Part shown: in pieces, positions 35,169 through 45,600 of the stretch
Numbering within the stretch: position 1 is the stretch's first letter
Layout: each line of letters starts with the position of its first letter
Origin: Sediminicola sp.
Lineage (GTDB): Bacteria; Bacteroidota; Bacteroidia; Flavobacteriales; Flavobacteriaceae
Length of the DNA: 64,000 nt
Assembly: GCA_024643325.1 (NCBI GenBank)
Contig: JAHEND010000034.1
Location: forward strand, 93,269 to 157,268
Reading direction: 5' to 3'
Made by a program: the position numbers and the translations under genes
Notes under the pieces: model-generated
Told to the model about the DNA's origin: nothing
Seen by the model: only the letters and a program-made list of their open reading frames with translations
Databases searched by the model: none

Positions 35169-35221
35169 AACCCCGCCTTTGAAATTTCAAGTAAACTTGA
35201 ATTTCACAACGAGGTTTTTAA
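35169..35221. terminator. Long hairpin terminator, usable from both sides
   Basis: AACCCCG at the left pairs with CGAGGTT at the right with an inner stem GAAATTTCAAGT/ACTTGAATTTC, flanked by A's and T's. On the plus strand it can end sbtA transcription. On the minus strand it stands where a tRNA terminator would follow the tRNA-Arg 3' end remnant at 35228. Confidence 0.65.
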
Positions 35222-35227
35222 TTATCT

Positions 35228-35249
35228 GTGACCGCGGAGGGATTCGAAC
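35228..35249 (-). repeat. Distal attachment site: tRNA-Arg 3' end remnant
   Basis: Minus strand reads the T-arm 3' side and acceptor strand of tRNA-Arg (GTTCGAATCCCTC, then CGCGGTCAC). It matches 62945-62966 except for one base (G35237 versus A62954). The rest of the tRNA is missing; sequence beyond 35249 is unrelated. This is what integration into a tRNA 3' end leaves at the far junction. Confidence 0.8.
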
Positions 35250-35300
35250 ACTTGTTCAAAACACTAATAATTACAATGCTTTACGAATGATTTGAATAAT

Positions 35301-35326
35301 TTGTGAAGCATTAGTGAAATGTCATA
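35301..35326 (+). repeat. TTGTGAA-type repeats near the left island end
   Basis: TTGTGAAGCAT at 35301-35311, then GTGAAATGTCATAT at 35314-35327. They resemble the TTGTGAAACATAT pair next to the integrase (10 of 11 bases for the first). Candidate integrase arm-type sites. Confidence 0.45.
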
Positions 35327-35434
35327 TTTTCAATACCAAATAGTTAATTAAATATAAAAAAAATATACTAGTTCAAAATGAAATGTAAATTGTAGATGGG
35401 TTTCACTATAAACTCAATACTTTGGCTTTTCATG

Positions 35435-35614
35435 CTATTCCCCTTTTAATTCATCAAACTTAGCCCTCATGGTAGGATTGCCATGGGTAAGTTTTTTAAT
35501 AGTTAAATCCTCTGCTTTATTGTTGGCTAGTCTTAAGTTATTTACAGAAGAAAGCAAAGCGTCTTTGGTTTTGTAAAGGTGGTCTATAGTCTTATCTATC
35601 TCGTCTACAGCCTT
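35435..35614 (-). pseudogene. C-terminal remnant resembling DUF2130 proteins
   Basis: Minus strand reads 59 residues without a start, after an in-frame TAA at 35615: [20 protein letters not shown], then [18 protein letters not shown] and GNPTM. The pattern (helical, ending KKLTxGNPTMxxKF) resembles the tail of DUF2130 proteins, but I hold this from memory only. No more of the gene is present. It lies between the island's left end and the sugar isomerase gene. The rest of 35250-35695 shows nothing else I recognise. Confidence 0.4.
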
Positions 35615-35695
35615 TTAAACTGACGGCTAGCTAAGTAATAGTTTCTAGCAAAACAAGCAATAAATAGCTATGATCGGGTTTTAATTTATGGAGCT

Positions 35696-36562
35696 TCAAA
35701 CATCACATAGCGCGATTGCTTTTCGCAACGATTCAGTTGGGTCTTCCCGTGTAGGAATAAATTCCTGGGCGACATAACCTTCATAACCTGTTTCGACAAT
35801 GGCCTTCATAATAGCAGGATAAAACAATTCTTGATTCTCCTCAATTTCATGACGTCCTGGGACACCAGCGGTGTGGTAATGCCCAAAATAACGGTGATTT
35901 TCTCTTATCGTTCGAATGATATCCCCTTCCTCAATTTGCATATGATAAATATCGTAAAGTAATTTAAAGTTAGGGGAATCAAGGCGTTTGCACAATTCAA
36001 TTCCCCAAGCTGTGTTGTCGCACATATAGTCGGGATGATCGACCTTTGAATTGAATAACTCCATTTGAATAACGACGCCCTTTTCCTCGGCCAGGGGTAG
36101 AATTTGCTTTAATCCTGCGACACAGTTTTGTAGACCAGTTTCATCGTCCATCCCATTTCGATTGCCTGAGAAGCAAATTAAATTGGTGTAGCCAGCAGCC
36201 GATACAAGTTCAATTTGACGGGTATAGTTTTCAATCAATTGTGGATGATATTCGGTGTGGTTAAAACCTTCGGTCAAACTCAACTCGGCCCCATTACACA
36301 TGGTGGAAATAAGTCCATATTTTTTTAAGGTAGGCCAGCCCTCGGGACCAATTAAATCTATACCTACCAAGCCAATATCTTTTACCAATAAACATAATTC
36401 ATCTAGACTCAAATCAGGATAACACCAGGAACATACCGAATGCCGGATGTTCCCATTCAATGGAGCTTTTGTGGGCGTATTCCCCTCATTCGAATAGGCC
36501 AATGGTACAAAAGCTGCTGAAGCTCCAATGGCTGTAGTTTTTATAGCTACTCTTCGGTTCAT
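35696..36562 (-). CDS. Sugar phosphate isomerase/epimerase-like TIM-barrel protein, exported
   Basis: 288 aa from the ATG at 36562. The N-terminus MNRRVAIKTTAIGASAAFVP is a Tat-like signal (RR then hydrophobic stretch). The body is an AP-endonuclease-2/xylose-isomerase-like TIM barrel of the hydroxypyruvate isomerase type: metal ligands plausibly in VIQMELFN, LLYDIYHMQIEEGD, YFGHYHTAGVPGRHE and GYVAQEF. These enzymes interconvert sugars; substrate is unknown. It is the last gene of the minus-strand locus, 27 bp after the galK fragment, and may process a product of the GH36 pathway. Confidence 0.82.
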   Translation of the reverse strand: MNRRVAIKTTAIGASAAFVPLAYSNEGNTPTKAPLNGNIRHSVCSWCYPDLSLDELCLLVKDIGLVGIDLIGPEGWPTLKKYGLISTMCNGAELSLTEGFNHTEYHPQLIENYTRQIELVSAAGYTNLICFSGNRNGMDDETGLQNCVAGLKQILPLAEEKGVVIQMELFNSKVDHPDYMCDNTAWGIELCKRLDSPNFKLLYDIYHMQIEEGDIIRTIRENHRYFGHYHTAGVPGRHEIEENQELFYPAIMKAIVETGYEGYVAQEFIPTREDPTESLRKAIALCDV

Positions 36563-36589
36563 TTTAGTTTTTTTTTCATAATTCAACTT

Positions 36590-36949
36590 TTAACACACAT
36601 TGGAACGAATGACCAAGGAAGGGGAAACCCATGAGCCTATGGGTATATAACTCGTGATTTTGTAGTCAAACCCATGTATTTCCGAAGTCATTTTTTTAAT
36701 TTCATGGACTCTGCCAAGAATAAGATTTTTCAATTGATTTTCACTTGGCTCGGTTTTGTCCAATTCAAAGGTTAATTGAGAATAAAAATTTTTACTGTAA
36801 ACACGACAGTCACTAAGACTCCAATTCTTCTGTAATTTAAATTGAGCTTTTACATCAATGGTTGTAGGTAGCCTATATCCTCCATTGTAATCAGTATGCT
36901 CTCCAATAAGATTAATTCTTTCTGGTGATTTAAGCTTAAATTCTTTCAT
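36590..36949 (-). pseudogene. Truncated galactokinase (N-terminal fragment only)
   Basis: 119 codons. The N-terminus is unmistakably GalK (SPERINLIGEHTDYNGGYRLP), but the protein stops right where the ATP-binding loop should be. DYKITSYIPIGSWVSPS parallels the normal DLPIGAGVSSSAALE, then breaks into VIRSNVC and a stop. About 265 residues are missing, including the catalytic Asp, so it cannot be active. A complete galK lies 20 kb away in the same island. Its start overlaps the GH36 stop by 4 bp, so it was once a proper operon member, later cut by a deletion joining it to the isomerase gene. Confidence 0.85.
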
Positions 36950-39138
36950 TTATTTGTTTCATTTATAAGCAACACAACACTGGTTCTTTTTGTATTTATC
37001 ACAGGGTTTATCCCTACAGTCATTAAAAATTCTCCTGAGTATACTTTTGTGTGATCAATAACAGATGTTGTTCCTGGGTAAAGATTGACTTCTTTAAGAG
37101 TATAATTTTTATTTGTATTCAACCCCTTTAATCGAATAGGTCTTTTGGTCATTTGCTCCATAAATCTGTTAGAACTTAAATAATTAAACATCACTGCTTG
37201 TGATTTGTCTTTGTTAACATTTATTATTGAAGCATAAGGATTTTCATAGGGGCTAGCTAATCTATACTGATCACCGTGTAAAACGATAGATTTAAAACTA
37301 TTGTAATTCTTGACGGCCCCTTTAACAAATTCGATATCATTATCACTCATATGACTCAGATCGATATCGAAACCTAGTTTACCCATACTAGCAACATCAG
37401 TCTTAAGTTTAATAGGTTGTGTTCCCCAATTAGTCACGTGAGAATCCATTGTAATGGCAGGATAGAAAAAAGAAGTGTTCCACTGAATAAATATACGCTC
37501 TACAGGATCTGTATTATCACTAGGCCAAAACTCTGTAAAATACTTTAAAAGTTCATAATCCACTCTGCCTCCGCCACCAGAGCATAGCATCATTGGAACC
37601 TTTGGGTGTTTTGCTCTAATACGTTCCAACACACTATACAATCCATTAACATAATTGATATATAGATGGGTTTGATCGATATCATTTTGATTTAGATACT
37701 CAGAATACGCATTATAAATTACAGCATTACAATCCCATTTAATAAATGAAAGCTTTGGGTTTGAAGTAAATAAATCGTCAACAATTTCAAAAATAAAATC
37801 TTGAACTTCAGGATTAGTCATATCTAATACCATTTGATTGCGATATAATTTTGCTGGTCGCTCAGGCTGTTTAATGACCCATTCCGGTTTATTTTCAAAT
37901 AAGTCACTCGAAGGATTCACCATTTCAGGTTCAATCCAAATACCAAATTTAACATCATTTTTATCTGCCTCTTTGATTAAATATCCTATTCCGTGAGGCA
38001 GCTTTTTACGGTTGACTTGCCAATCCCCTAAACCAGCGTCATCATTGTTTCTTGGGTGTTCATTTCCAAACCAACCGTCATCTAACAAAAATAAATCTAA
38101 ACCTAATTCATTGGTGTCTTCAAACAACCTCGATAGTTTCTTTTCGTTAAAATCAAAATAAGTAGCTTCCCAGTTGTTAAGGAGAGTCAAACGATCGCCT
38201 TGGCCATCTAAAACACGATACTGTTTAGCCCATGATTGAAGTTGATTTGAAGCTAAATCAGTTCCTTTATTTGACAAGGTATAAATTAATGAGGGAGTCT
38301 TAAATGAATCTCCTGATTGAAGTGTATAGCTCGACTCATATGGATTAATTCCCGCAATAAATCTTAAATTTTGATGAGAGTCAATATCAAATTCAAGCTT
38401 GTAATTTCCACTCCATGCTAATTGTCCCAATAAAACATTTCCTTCTGTCGCTCTTGCTTGATCTTCAAAAGACAAGATGAAATTAGGAGAACCTAAAAGC
38501 ATTGCACGAGTTCCAAGTTTAGATTCAACGACTTTAACTCCTTGAGACAATTTCTGTTCAACAGGCTGCATTTCTCTTAAATACTCTCCTTGGAAATGAG
38601 TCAAGTAAAAGTCTTTATTAGTAAAATATAGATTTGCAGATGCTTTTTTATACAAGGTAATAGCTCCATCTTCATTATTCGTTATTTCTGTCCACTGTTC
38701 AACAACATTAAGTTCTTTCCATACTTTAAAAAATAAGGTTACATTCAGCTCATAAAGTGGATCGGTTAAAACAATCGAAGTTAAGGTTACCGCTCCATCT
38801 TGAGTTGAATTATAATTTAATAATTGTAAATCTGTAGACAAATTACCATCAGCGTGTTTGAGTCGAAGCGCAGGCTCCGATATATTCCAAGTTCCTGAAG
38901 GTGTGTATATAGAATTATACATTCCAGCATTTGCGTTCTGAAAATTATACTGTAAATCTATCTTATTATAATCTGATTTGTTAGACAATGGTTTTCCAAA
39001 ATAGATGTTCCACAACCTCTTTTGATCATCGGTCTTAAATACCATTGCAAAATCTTTAGTTTCTATTGGTATTACAGTCTGTGCTTTAGTGTACATTGAA
39101 ACAACAGAAAACAAAATTAGAGCTACTATTTTATTCAT
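36946..39138 (-). CDS. GH36 alpha-galactosidase, exported
   Basis: 730 aa. Signal peptide ends near TKAQ (about 20). An N-terminal beta-sandwich (20-300) precedes the (beta/alpha)8 barrel: FLLDDGWFGNE, FGIWIEPEMV, nucleophile D469 in FIKWDCNAV, CSGGGGRVDYELL, and acid/base D541 in FWPSDNTDP. A C-terminal beta domain follows. All catalytic elements of GH36 are present. It should release galactose from alpha-galactosides (raffinose-type sugars, galactomannan side chains) in the periplasm, feeding GalK-GalT-GalE. It lies downstream of the FG-GAP pair on the minus strand. Confidence 0.95.
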   Translation of the reverse strand: MNKIVALILFSVVSMYTKAQTVIPIETKDFAMVFKTDDQKRLWNIYFGKPLSNKSDYNKIDLQYNFQNANAGMYNSIYTPSGTWNISEPALRLKHADGNLSTDLQLLNYNSTQDGAVTLTSIVLTDPLYELNVTLFFKVWKELNVVEQWTEITNNEDGAITLYKKASANLYFTNKDFYLTHFQGEYLREMQPVEQKLSQGVKVVESKLGTRAMLLGSPNFILSFEDQARATEGNVLLGQLAWSGNYKLEFDIDSHQNLRFIAGINPYESSYTLQSGDSFKTPSLIYTLSNKGTDLASNQLQSWAKQYRVLDGQGDRLTLLNNWEATYFDFNEKKLSRLFEDTNELGLDLFLLDDGWFGNEHPRNNDDAGLGDWQVNRKKLPHGIGYLIKEADKNDVKFGIWIEPEMVNPSSDLFENKPEWVIKQPERPAKLYRNQMVLDMTNPEVQDFIFEIVDDLFTSNPKLSFIKWDCNAVIYNAYSEYLNQNDIDQTHLYINYVNGLYSVLERIRAKHPKVPMMLCSGGGGRVDYELLKYFTEFWPSDNTDPVERIFIQWNTSFFYPAITMDSHVTNWGTQPIKLKTDVASMGKLGFDIDLSHMSDNDIEFVKGAVKNYNSFKSIVLHGDQYRLASPYENPYASIINVNKDKSQAVMFNYLSSNRFMEQMTKRPIRLKGLNTNKNYTLKEVNLYPGTTSVIDHTKVYSGEFLMTVGINPVINTKRTSVVLLINETNK

Positions 39139-39161
39139 TTTAATGTTAAGTATTATTCGAG

Positions 39162-42100
39162 TTAATTGATTGATTCAAAAGCGAGTCGTTTAATCCCTTT
39201 ATCATCAGTTATAAAGATTTGTTTGATTTGATCTGAAAGCTGAATTGACCGTGAACTTTGAGAAAGGTATCCCGATCCATTGTAAAATTCTTTAGCATAT
39301 ATTGAATCGTCTCTTAAAATGATTTCAGCACTTTTATCTGTGGGTTTAATGCTCAGAATATCATTTTGATTATTTAAATCAAACACCTTTAAAGGACCAT
39401 TATTATTAGCCACTAGGACCTTAAGTTGATTTTCAACACCTTTTAATAATGCAATACCAGATCCGTCATAATCATTTATAAATCCACTATCTGATAATGT
39501 CAAAGGCTTAAACTGTCCTTTTCCATCTCCTTTGAGCACTAAACCTTTTGAGGCATCATATCTTCCTGTTGAAACATTCGTTTGATAGGAATTCCCTGTG
39601 AGTATCAGATCATCATAACCGTCATGATCAAAATCATAAATGACAATACCCTCAACAGGGGCAAATTGAGCTTCAATTGGAAGCGGACTTACTTTAAAGG
39701 AACCATTACCTAAATTTTCAATATAGCTACTGTTAAACTCATTCGCTTGAACAACATAAGCATCTGCAATTTCAGAAGGAAGTAAGGCCTCCTCAAAGGT
39801 TACATTTGCATAGGATTTATAACTTCTAAATCTAGACTTCATCGCATTGATTTGACTGATAATCTCATCTCTAGAATGTGATAAATAATTATTATCGTTT
39901 ATATAATAACTCATCAAAGGATCAATTCTTCCATCGCGTTCATAATCTTTAGCGTGAATACGCAACGGCTTTGAACTTGACACTTGGTATTTGGTATTTA
40001 ATCCCAAGTTACCCGCGATATAATCCATATCTCCATCACCATCAAAATCAGCTCCATTAATACTATTCCACCAGCCTGATGTGTATTCAAATCCTTTTGG
40101 ATTGGATGTTAATCTGAGTTTTCCCTCTTCATTGTGAAAAACTTGAATAGGCATAAATTCGCCAACTACAATTAAATCTATCCAATCATCATTATCGTAA
40201 TCAGTCCATAGCGCTGAAGTGACCATTCCCAATTTATCCCAATTTGTTATATCGTATCCAACACTTTTAAACATAGGATGATCTTGAGTTTCGGTTATAT
40301 TTTCCAACAGATAACTCTCTGGAGGTAGGGGATATTCTCCTGGTCGTACTCTACCTCCTACAAAAAGATCCAAATCTCCATCTTTGTCGTAATCAGCAGC
40401 TGTAACTACAGATCCACTAGAGGTAATAAGCGGCAAGGAACCATATTCTTTAAAATTTCCATGTCCATCATTTATATAAAGGTGATCTTGAAAGTAATTT
40501 TCACTCGATGAAGTATGAGAGCCCCCACTGACAATATATAAGTCTTGATCTCCATCTTGATCTGCATCAAAAAATAAACTTCCCATATCCTCACTGAGAA
40601 TATTGGATTTAAAATCACTAACTCCAAATGTCCCATTTTTATATTGAACGTATAAATTTCCTTGACTTCCATGAGCACCACCTACATAGAAATCTTCTAA
40701 ACCATCCCCATTTACATCTGCAACAGACACCCCTGGACCATTCTTTGAATTCATATGCGGGAGAATAGGTTGAGATTTAAAGTCAACAAAATTATCTTCT
40801 TTGTGTGTAAAAGAGATCTCTAAATTAGTCGTTACGTCTTTAAACCATGGTTGATTTGAAACTATATTAGGAGTTTGTTCAACTATACTTGAATCTTTTC
40901 TTACCTCTATAAGTTGATTTGATTTGACTTGTTTTAAATATTGAACAGTGTCATCTGGCCAAATAATGGTTAATTGTTTTACAATGGAATCCTTCCCCAT
41001 TCCAAAGTGAATCACAGGATCAATACTTGATTCATACCCTCTACTTAAATAGTGTTGATAATACTGAGTTCCTGAAGCTGTTTTGAGTTCAACTTTAGCT
41101 CCAATTGCATGATGATTCCCTTCACTTCCCTTTAGTTTAATTCTAATAAAATTATTGTTATTATTTGCCTTAGTTTTGTTTACAAATACAAATGCAGGTT
41201 GATTCATATTATTAACTACTAAGTCTAAATATCCGTCGTTGTTTAAGTCCACAAATGCAGAACCACTAGAACAGCTTTCAATATCAATTCCCCATTCCTT
41301 AGAAACTTTTTCAAAAGACAACTTTCCTGTGTTTTTATAGGCGTAATTTGGAAGTGCAGCCGATGGCAATGCTTTTATTGAATTTAATTTCAACTCTATT
41401 TTTGATTGCTTATCCCCTAAGGGATTATCGTATATTCCTTGATAGTTAATAAAATCTAAATCTCCTAAGTCTCTTAAAAACCCATTAGTCACATAGAGAT
41501 CCTTAAATCCATCGTTATCGAAATCTGCCATGAGTGGACTCCAACTCCAATCTGTACTACTCACGCCAGCCATATTACCAATTTCACTATACTTACCTTT
41601 GCCTAAATTTAGCTGGAGTGTATTTCTACTATATTGATGTTTATAACCGGCTTTAATCATCATTTGAAAACGATCGTAACCCGTAGATGAAATGATTGAT
41701 TTTTGACGTTTATTATCCTCTGGACGCATATCTAAGACCATAATATCTGGCTTCCCATTGTTGTCAATATCTGAAATATCATTTCCCATCCCAGCATAGG
41801 AAGTATGTCCTACATAGGTATCTAATTCATCTTTAAAAGTTCCATCTTTTTGATTGATATAAAGAATATCATTTCCAATAAAATCATTTGATATATAAAG
41901 ATCTGGCCAATTGTCATTGTTGATATCTGATACACCAACACCTAAACCATAGCCTTCAATTTTGATCCCTACTTCCATTGATACATCAGTAAAAACAGGG
42001 TGACCCAATTCGTCTTGAACACCTTCATTTCGATACAATCGATCTGTACTGATGGACTCACCATTAATTTTTCTTGGAAAACTCGAATTAACTTTGTGCT

Positions 42101-42695
42101 CATAAGCTGCAGGATTTACCAATAGATACATATCTAAATCATTATCCTTATCATAATCAAAGAAAGCCGCATGCATGGACTGTTTCGTATCAGCTAATCC
42201 GTATGCTTTAGCTTGTTCTGTAAAGCGAACTTCACCATTTTTAGAAGGACCATTATTGATATAAAGAAGATTGGACAGATTTGATTCATCTCCTGGACCA
42301 GAAACGCATATATAAATATCTAAATAACCATCTTGATTAATATCAACCATACTCGCTCCTGTTCCCCAGTTTTGATTAATTATTCCAGCAGATTCACTAA
42401 TATCTTCAAATTTGAAATCTCCTTTATTTAAATACAGTTTTCCAGAGACCACATTTCCACTCATATAGACATCTACTAGTCCATCATTATTCACATCTCC
42501 AACAGCAACTCCTGCTCCGGTGTAAATATTCATGTATTGTAATACATTAATCGAATCACTCTCTATGATTCTATTATTAAAATCTATCCCAGTATCAGCG
42601 GCTGACAACAGCTCAAATCGCTTGGAATTCATCTCACAGGAAGATAAAATGAACAGCACTCCTAATAAAACACTAGTGTTGATAAAAAATCTCAT
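39162..42695 (-). CDS. Giant FG-GAP/VCBS repeat lipoprotein with ASPIC/UnbV domain (copy B)
   Basis: 1177 aa. Signal with lipobox LSSC (about 17-20). Many FG-GAP/VCBS units with Ca-binding loops of DxNxDGxxD type (VGDVNNDGLVDVYMSG, MVDINQDGYLDIYIC, AADYDKDGDLDLFVGG) build two beta-propellers. They are separated by an ASPIC/UnbV domain (about 510-590, VIHFGMGKDSIVKQLTIIWP). It is a close relative of the next gene upstream (42697-46224) along its whole length. Such proteins are common in Bacteroidota sugar loci, probably as surface glycan-binding or docking proteins; role unproven. The gap to its partner is 1 bp. Confidence 0.88.
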   Translation of the reverse strand: MRFFINTSVLLGVLFILSSCEMNSKRFELLSAADTGIDFNNRIIESDSINVLQYMNIYTGAGVAVGDVNNDGLVDVYMSGNVVSGKLYLNKGDFKFEDISESAGIINQNWGTGASMVDINQDGYLDIYICVSGPGDESNLSNLLYINNGPSKNGEVRFTEQAKAYGLADTKQSMHAAFFDYDKDNDLDMYLLVNPAAYEHKVNSSFPRKINGESISTDRLYRNEGVQDELGHPVFTDVSMEVGIKIEGYGLGVGVSDINNDNWPDLYISNDFIGNDILYINQKDGTFKDELDTYVGHTSYAGMGNDISDIDNNGKPDIMVLDMRPEDNKRQKSIISSTGYDRFQMMIKAGYKHQYSRNTLQLNLGKGKYSEIGNMAGVSSTDWSWSPLMADFDNDGFKDLYVTNGFLRDLGDLDFINYQGIYDNPLGDKQSKIELKLNSIKALPSAALPNYAYKNTGKLSFEKVSKEWGIDIESCSSGSAFVDLNNDGYLDLVVNNMNQPAFVFVNKTKANNNNNFIRIKLKGSEGNHHAIGAKVELKTASGTQYYQHYLSRGYESSIDPVIHFGMGKDSIVKQLTIIWPDDTVQYLKQVKSNQLIEVRKDSSIVEQTPNIVSNQPWFKDVTTNLEISFTHKEDNFVDFKSQPILPHMNSKNGPGVSVADVNGDGLEDFYVGGAHGSQGNLYVQYKNGTFGVSDFKSNILSEDMGSLFFDADQDGDQDLYIVSGGSHTSSSENYFQDHLYINDGHGNFKEYGSLPLITSSGSVVTAADYDKDGDLDLFVGGRVRPGEYPLPPESYLLENITETQDHPMFKSVGYDITNWDKLGMVTSALWTDYDNDDWIDLIVVGEFMPIQVFHNEEGKLRLTSNPKGFEYTSGWWNSINGADFDGDGDMDYIAGNLGLNTKYQVSSSKPLRIHAKDYERDGRIDPLMSYYINDNNYLSHSRDEIISQINAMKSRFRSYKSYANVTFEEALLPSEIADAYVVQANEFNSSYIENLGNGSFKVSPLPIEAQFAPVEGIVIYDFDHDGYDDLILTGNSYQTNVSTGRYDASKGLVLKGDGKGQFKPLTLSDSGFINDYDGSGIALLKGVENQLKVLVANNNGPLKVFDLNNQNDILSIKPTDKSAEIILRDDSIYAKEFYNGSGYLSQSSRSIQLSDQIKQIFITDDKGIKRLAFESIN

Positions 42696-42696
42696 C

Positions 42697-45600
42697 TTAT
42701 TGAATAATTTCTAATTCTACACCTGTGTTATTCAACACCTTAATCGAACTAAACTTATCGTCGTACATTAGTCGTCTTGAAGGACTCGATAAATAGCCTG
42801 ATCCGTAATAAAACTCTCTCTTTTGGGTTCTTCCATCTTTAAAAGTTAGGATTACACCTACATCTTGATCTTTAGCTTGATAACTTTGGTATTCTGAACG
42901 ATCATATATGAAGATCTTTGGTTTATCATTATTAATTCCAACAACTACAAACTCTTGATCACCGACATATACATTGGCTAGACCCTTGGCATCATCTTGA
43001 ACATAAAAACCACTCTTAGCACTCTTCTCATAAGAAAATTTTCCTGTTCCATCCCCCAACATCAACCATCCAATCGAAGCATCATACCTACCATTAAATA
43101 CTTCTCCACTAAAAAAATTTCCAACTGCTAAAACATCGAGATCACCATCATTATTATAATCTCCAGTAATCATTCCATAGATCGGTGCAACTTGAGCAAA
43201 TTGTGGTAAAGCGGTCAATTTAAATTTTCCTCCTCCAAGGTTCTCAATATAACTACTAGCAAAAGTTTCACTTTTAACCACATAAGCATCCTTCAATTCG
43301 TTTTTACTAAAAGACTCTTCAAAACTAGAATTCGCATAATCGGTGTAAGTTCTAAATCTTCCTCTAATCGAAGATATTTGATCTATTAAATCATTTCGAG
43401 AATGAGTAATTTGATTTTCTCCATCGATATAATAACACATGATGGGGTCAATTTTTCCATTCTTATCAAAATCCTTACTATAGACTCTTAAAGGTTCCTC
43501 TGCACTACATCTGTAACGAGAGTTTAAACCTAGGTTTCCCACTAAATAATCAATATCGCCATCGTTATCAAAATCTCCTCCTGTGATGCTATTCCACCAT
43601 CCAAAGGTATTGTTTAACCCTGTTTGATTAGTTACTTCTTTTAGTGTTCCTTTTTGATTTTCGAAAAATCTAATTTCCATAAATTCTCCAGTAATAATTA
43701 AGTCAATCCAACTGTCATTATTAAAATCAGTCCAAAGCGCAGAAGTAACCATACCCATGGACGCAAATACTTTATTTACAGCTTGATCATCTCGATCGAA
43801 TTCAATATTCCCTTTGGAAGAATTGTTTTTCAAAAGCACACTTTCTGGTGCTAAAGGATAGTCACCAGGGATAACTCTTCCACCTATAAAAAGGTCTAAA
43901 TCGCCATCTTTATCGTAATCAGCAGCTGTAACAATTGATCCACTTGATGAAAATTCGAAACTTCCATCTATTTTTGAAAAAATCCCTTGGCCATCATTTT
44001 CATAAAGGTAATCGGAGTACAATTCATCCTTTTCAAAAGCAACTCCCCCTCCTACGCTATACAAGTCTTGATCTCCATCATTATCAGCATCAAAGAACAA
44101 GCTTCCCATAGCTTCTTGCATTAGATCACCCTGTGGAAGCGTCTTAAAACTATGGTTGGGTTGTTGAATAAATAGCGCTCCTTGTTGGCCTGAAGCACCT
44201 CCAATATAGAAATCCTCTAACTGATCACCGTTGACGTCTGCTACGGCAATACCAGGTCCATTTTTAGAGTGCATATGAGGTAGTAAAGGCTGAGTTTTAA
44301 AATCGACAAAATAGTCCTCTTCATGTTTAAATTCAACTCCCTCCAATTCTATTGCTTCAAATAATTGATTGTTGTGTTTTTTAGTTCTCATTGATGGAAC
44401 TAACTCAGCCTCTGAATAGGTCAGGGTTATTAACTGATCAATCATTAAATCTTTAACAATTTGTTGGGTGCCATTAGGCCAAACTACCTTCAAGCTATCG
44501 AGTTGTTGCACCTTTCCTAAACCAAAGTGAAGCGTATGTTCAACCGATGAAAGATAACCTCTTGTTGGTGTTTGCATCTTAGTTAACACTTGATTTTCAT
44601 AATAAAGAGAAACCTTAGCTCCAAGAGCGTCTCTATTGGAAGGATTTCCTTGAAGTTGAACTCTTAAAAAATGATTATCTATTCCTGTAGGATTCATATT
44701 CTCATAAAGACCTGCAGGATCATCGATATTATTGATAACAAGATCTAAATCTCCATCATTATCTAAGTCGGCATAAGCAAGTCCGTTAGAATAAGTTGGC
44801 TGATCAAATCCAGACGCATTTGAAATATCCTCAAACTGTAAATCTCCATTATTTTTAAAGAGGTAATTATGAACCTTTATTCCGGGAAATTTATTCAATT
44901 CTTTTATTCTTGCTTCCTTATTGGCCTCAACACTTCCCATTGTAAGTGCATGATTACTGTAGACCATAAAATCGAGATTTGTTATATCTTGACGATAGCC
45001 ATTGGTAATAAATAAATCACTTAAACCATCGTTATCAAAATCAGCAATTAAGGGGCCCCAACTCCACTCAGTAGCAGCAATTCCAGCAAGTTGTCCCAAC
45101 TCACTAAAAGATCCATTTCCATTGTTGATTTGTAAAGTATTTCGAATGTATTGAGGTTGATACCCATAGGACAGTCCATTTTCATGCTCATCATAGTTAT
45201 TCCCCATCATAGTAAGCTTCCAACGTTTATTATCGGGAGGAAGCATATCTAAGACCACAACATCCATTAATCCATCGTTATTGATATCTGCAATATCATT
45301 ACCCATCCCATTAAAGGTCAAATGCTTGAAATAGTCAGAAATCAAGTTTTTAAAAGTTCCATCTTTTTGATTCACGTAGAGTAAATCGTCTGTGAGGAAA
45401 TCATTGGAAACATAAAGGTCTAACCAACCATCTAAATTGATGTCGCAAATTTCAACACCTAAACCAAAACCTTCTATAAGTATTCCAGCTGATCTTGAAA
45501 CATCCGTAAAGGTTATTTGTCCATTTGTAGAAGGACCATCATTTCTAAAAAGTTTATCCTTTGAAGGTGCCTTTCCGTTTCGATCTTTAGGTCTTGAAGT

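Noticed and set aside
35228..35300. A second tRNA-Arg gene
   Set aside because: Only the T-arm 3' strand and acceptor strand are present; sequence beyond 35249 forms no anticodon arm, so it is a remnant.
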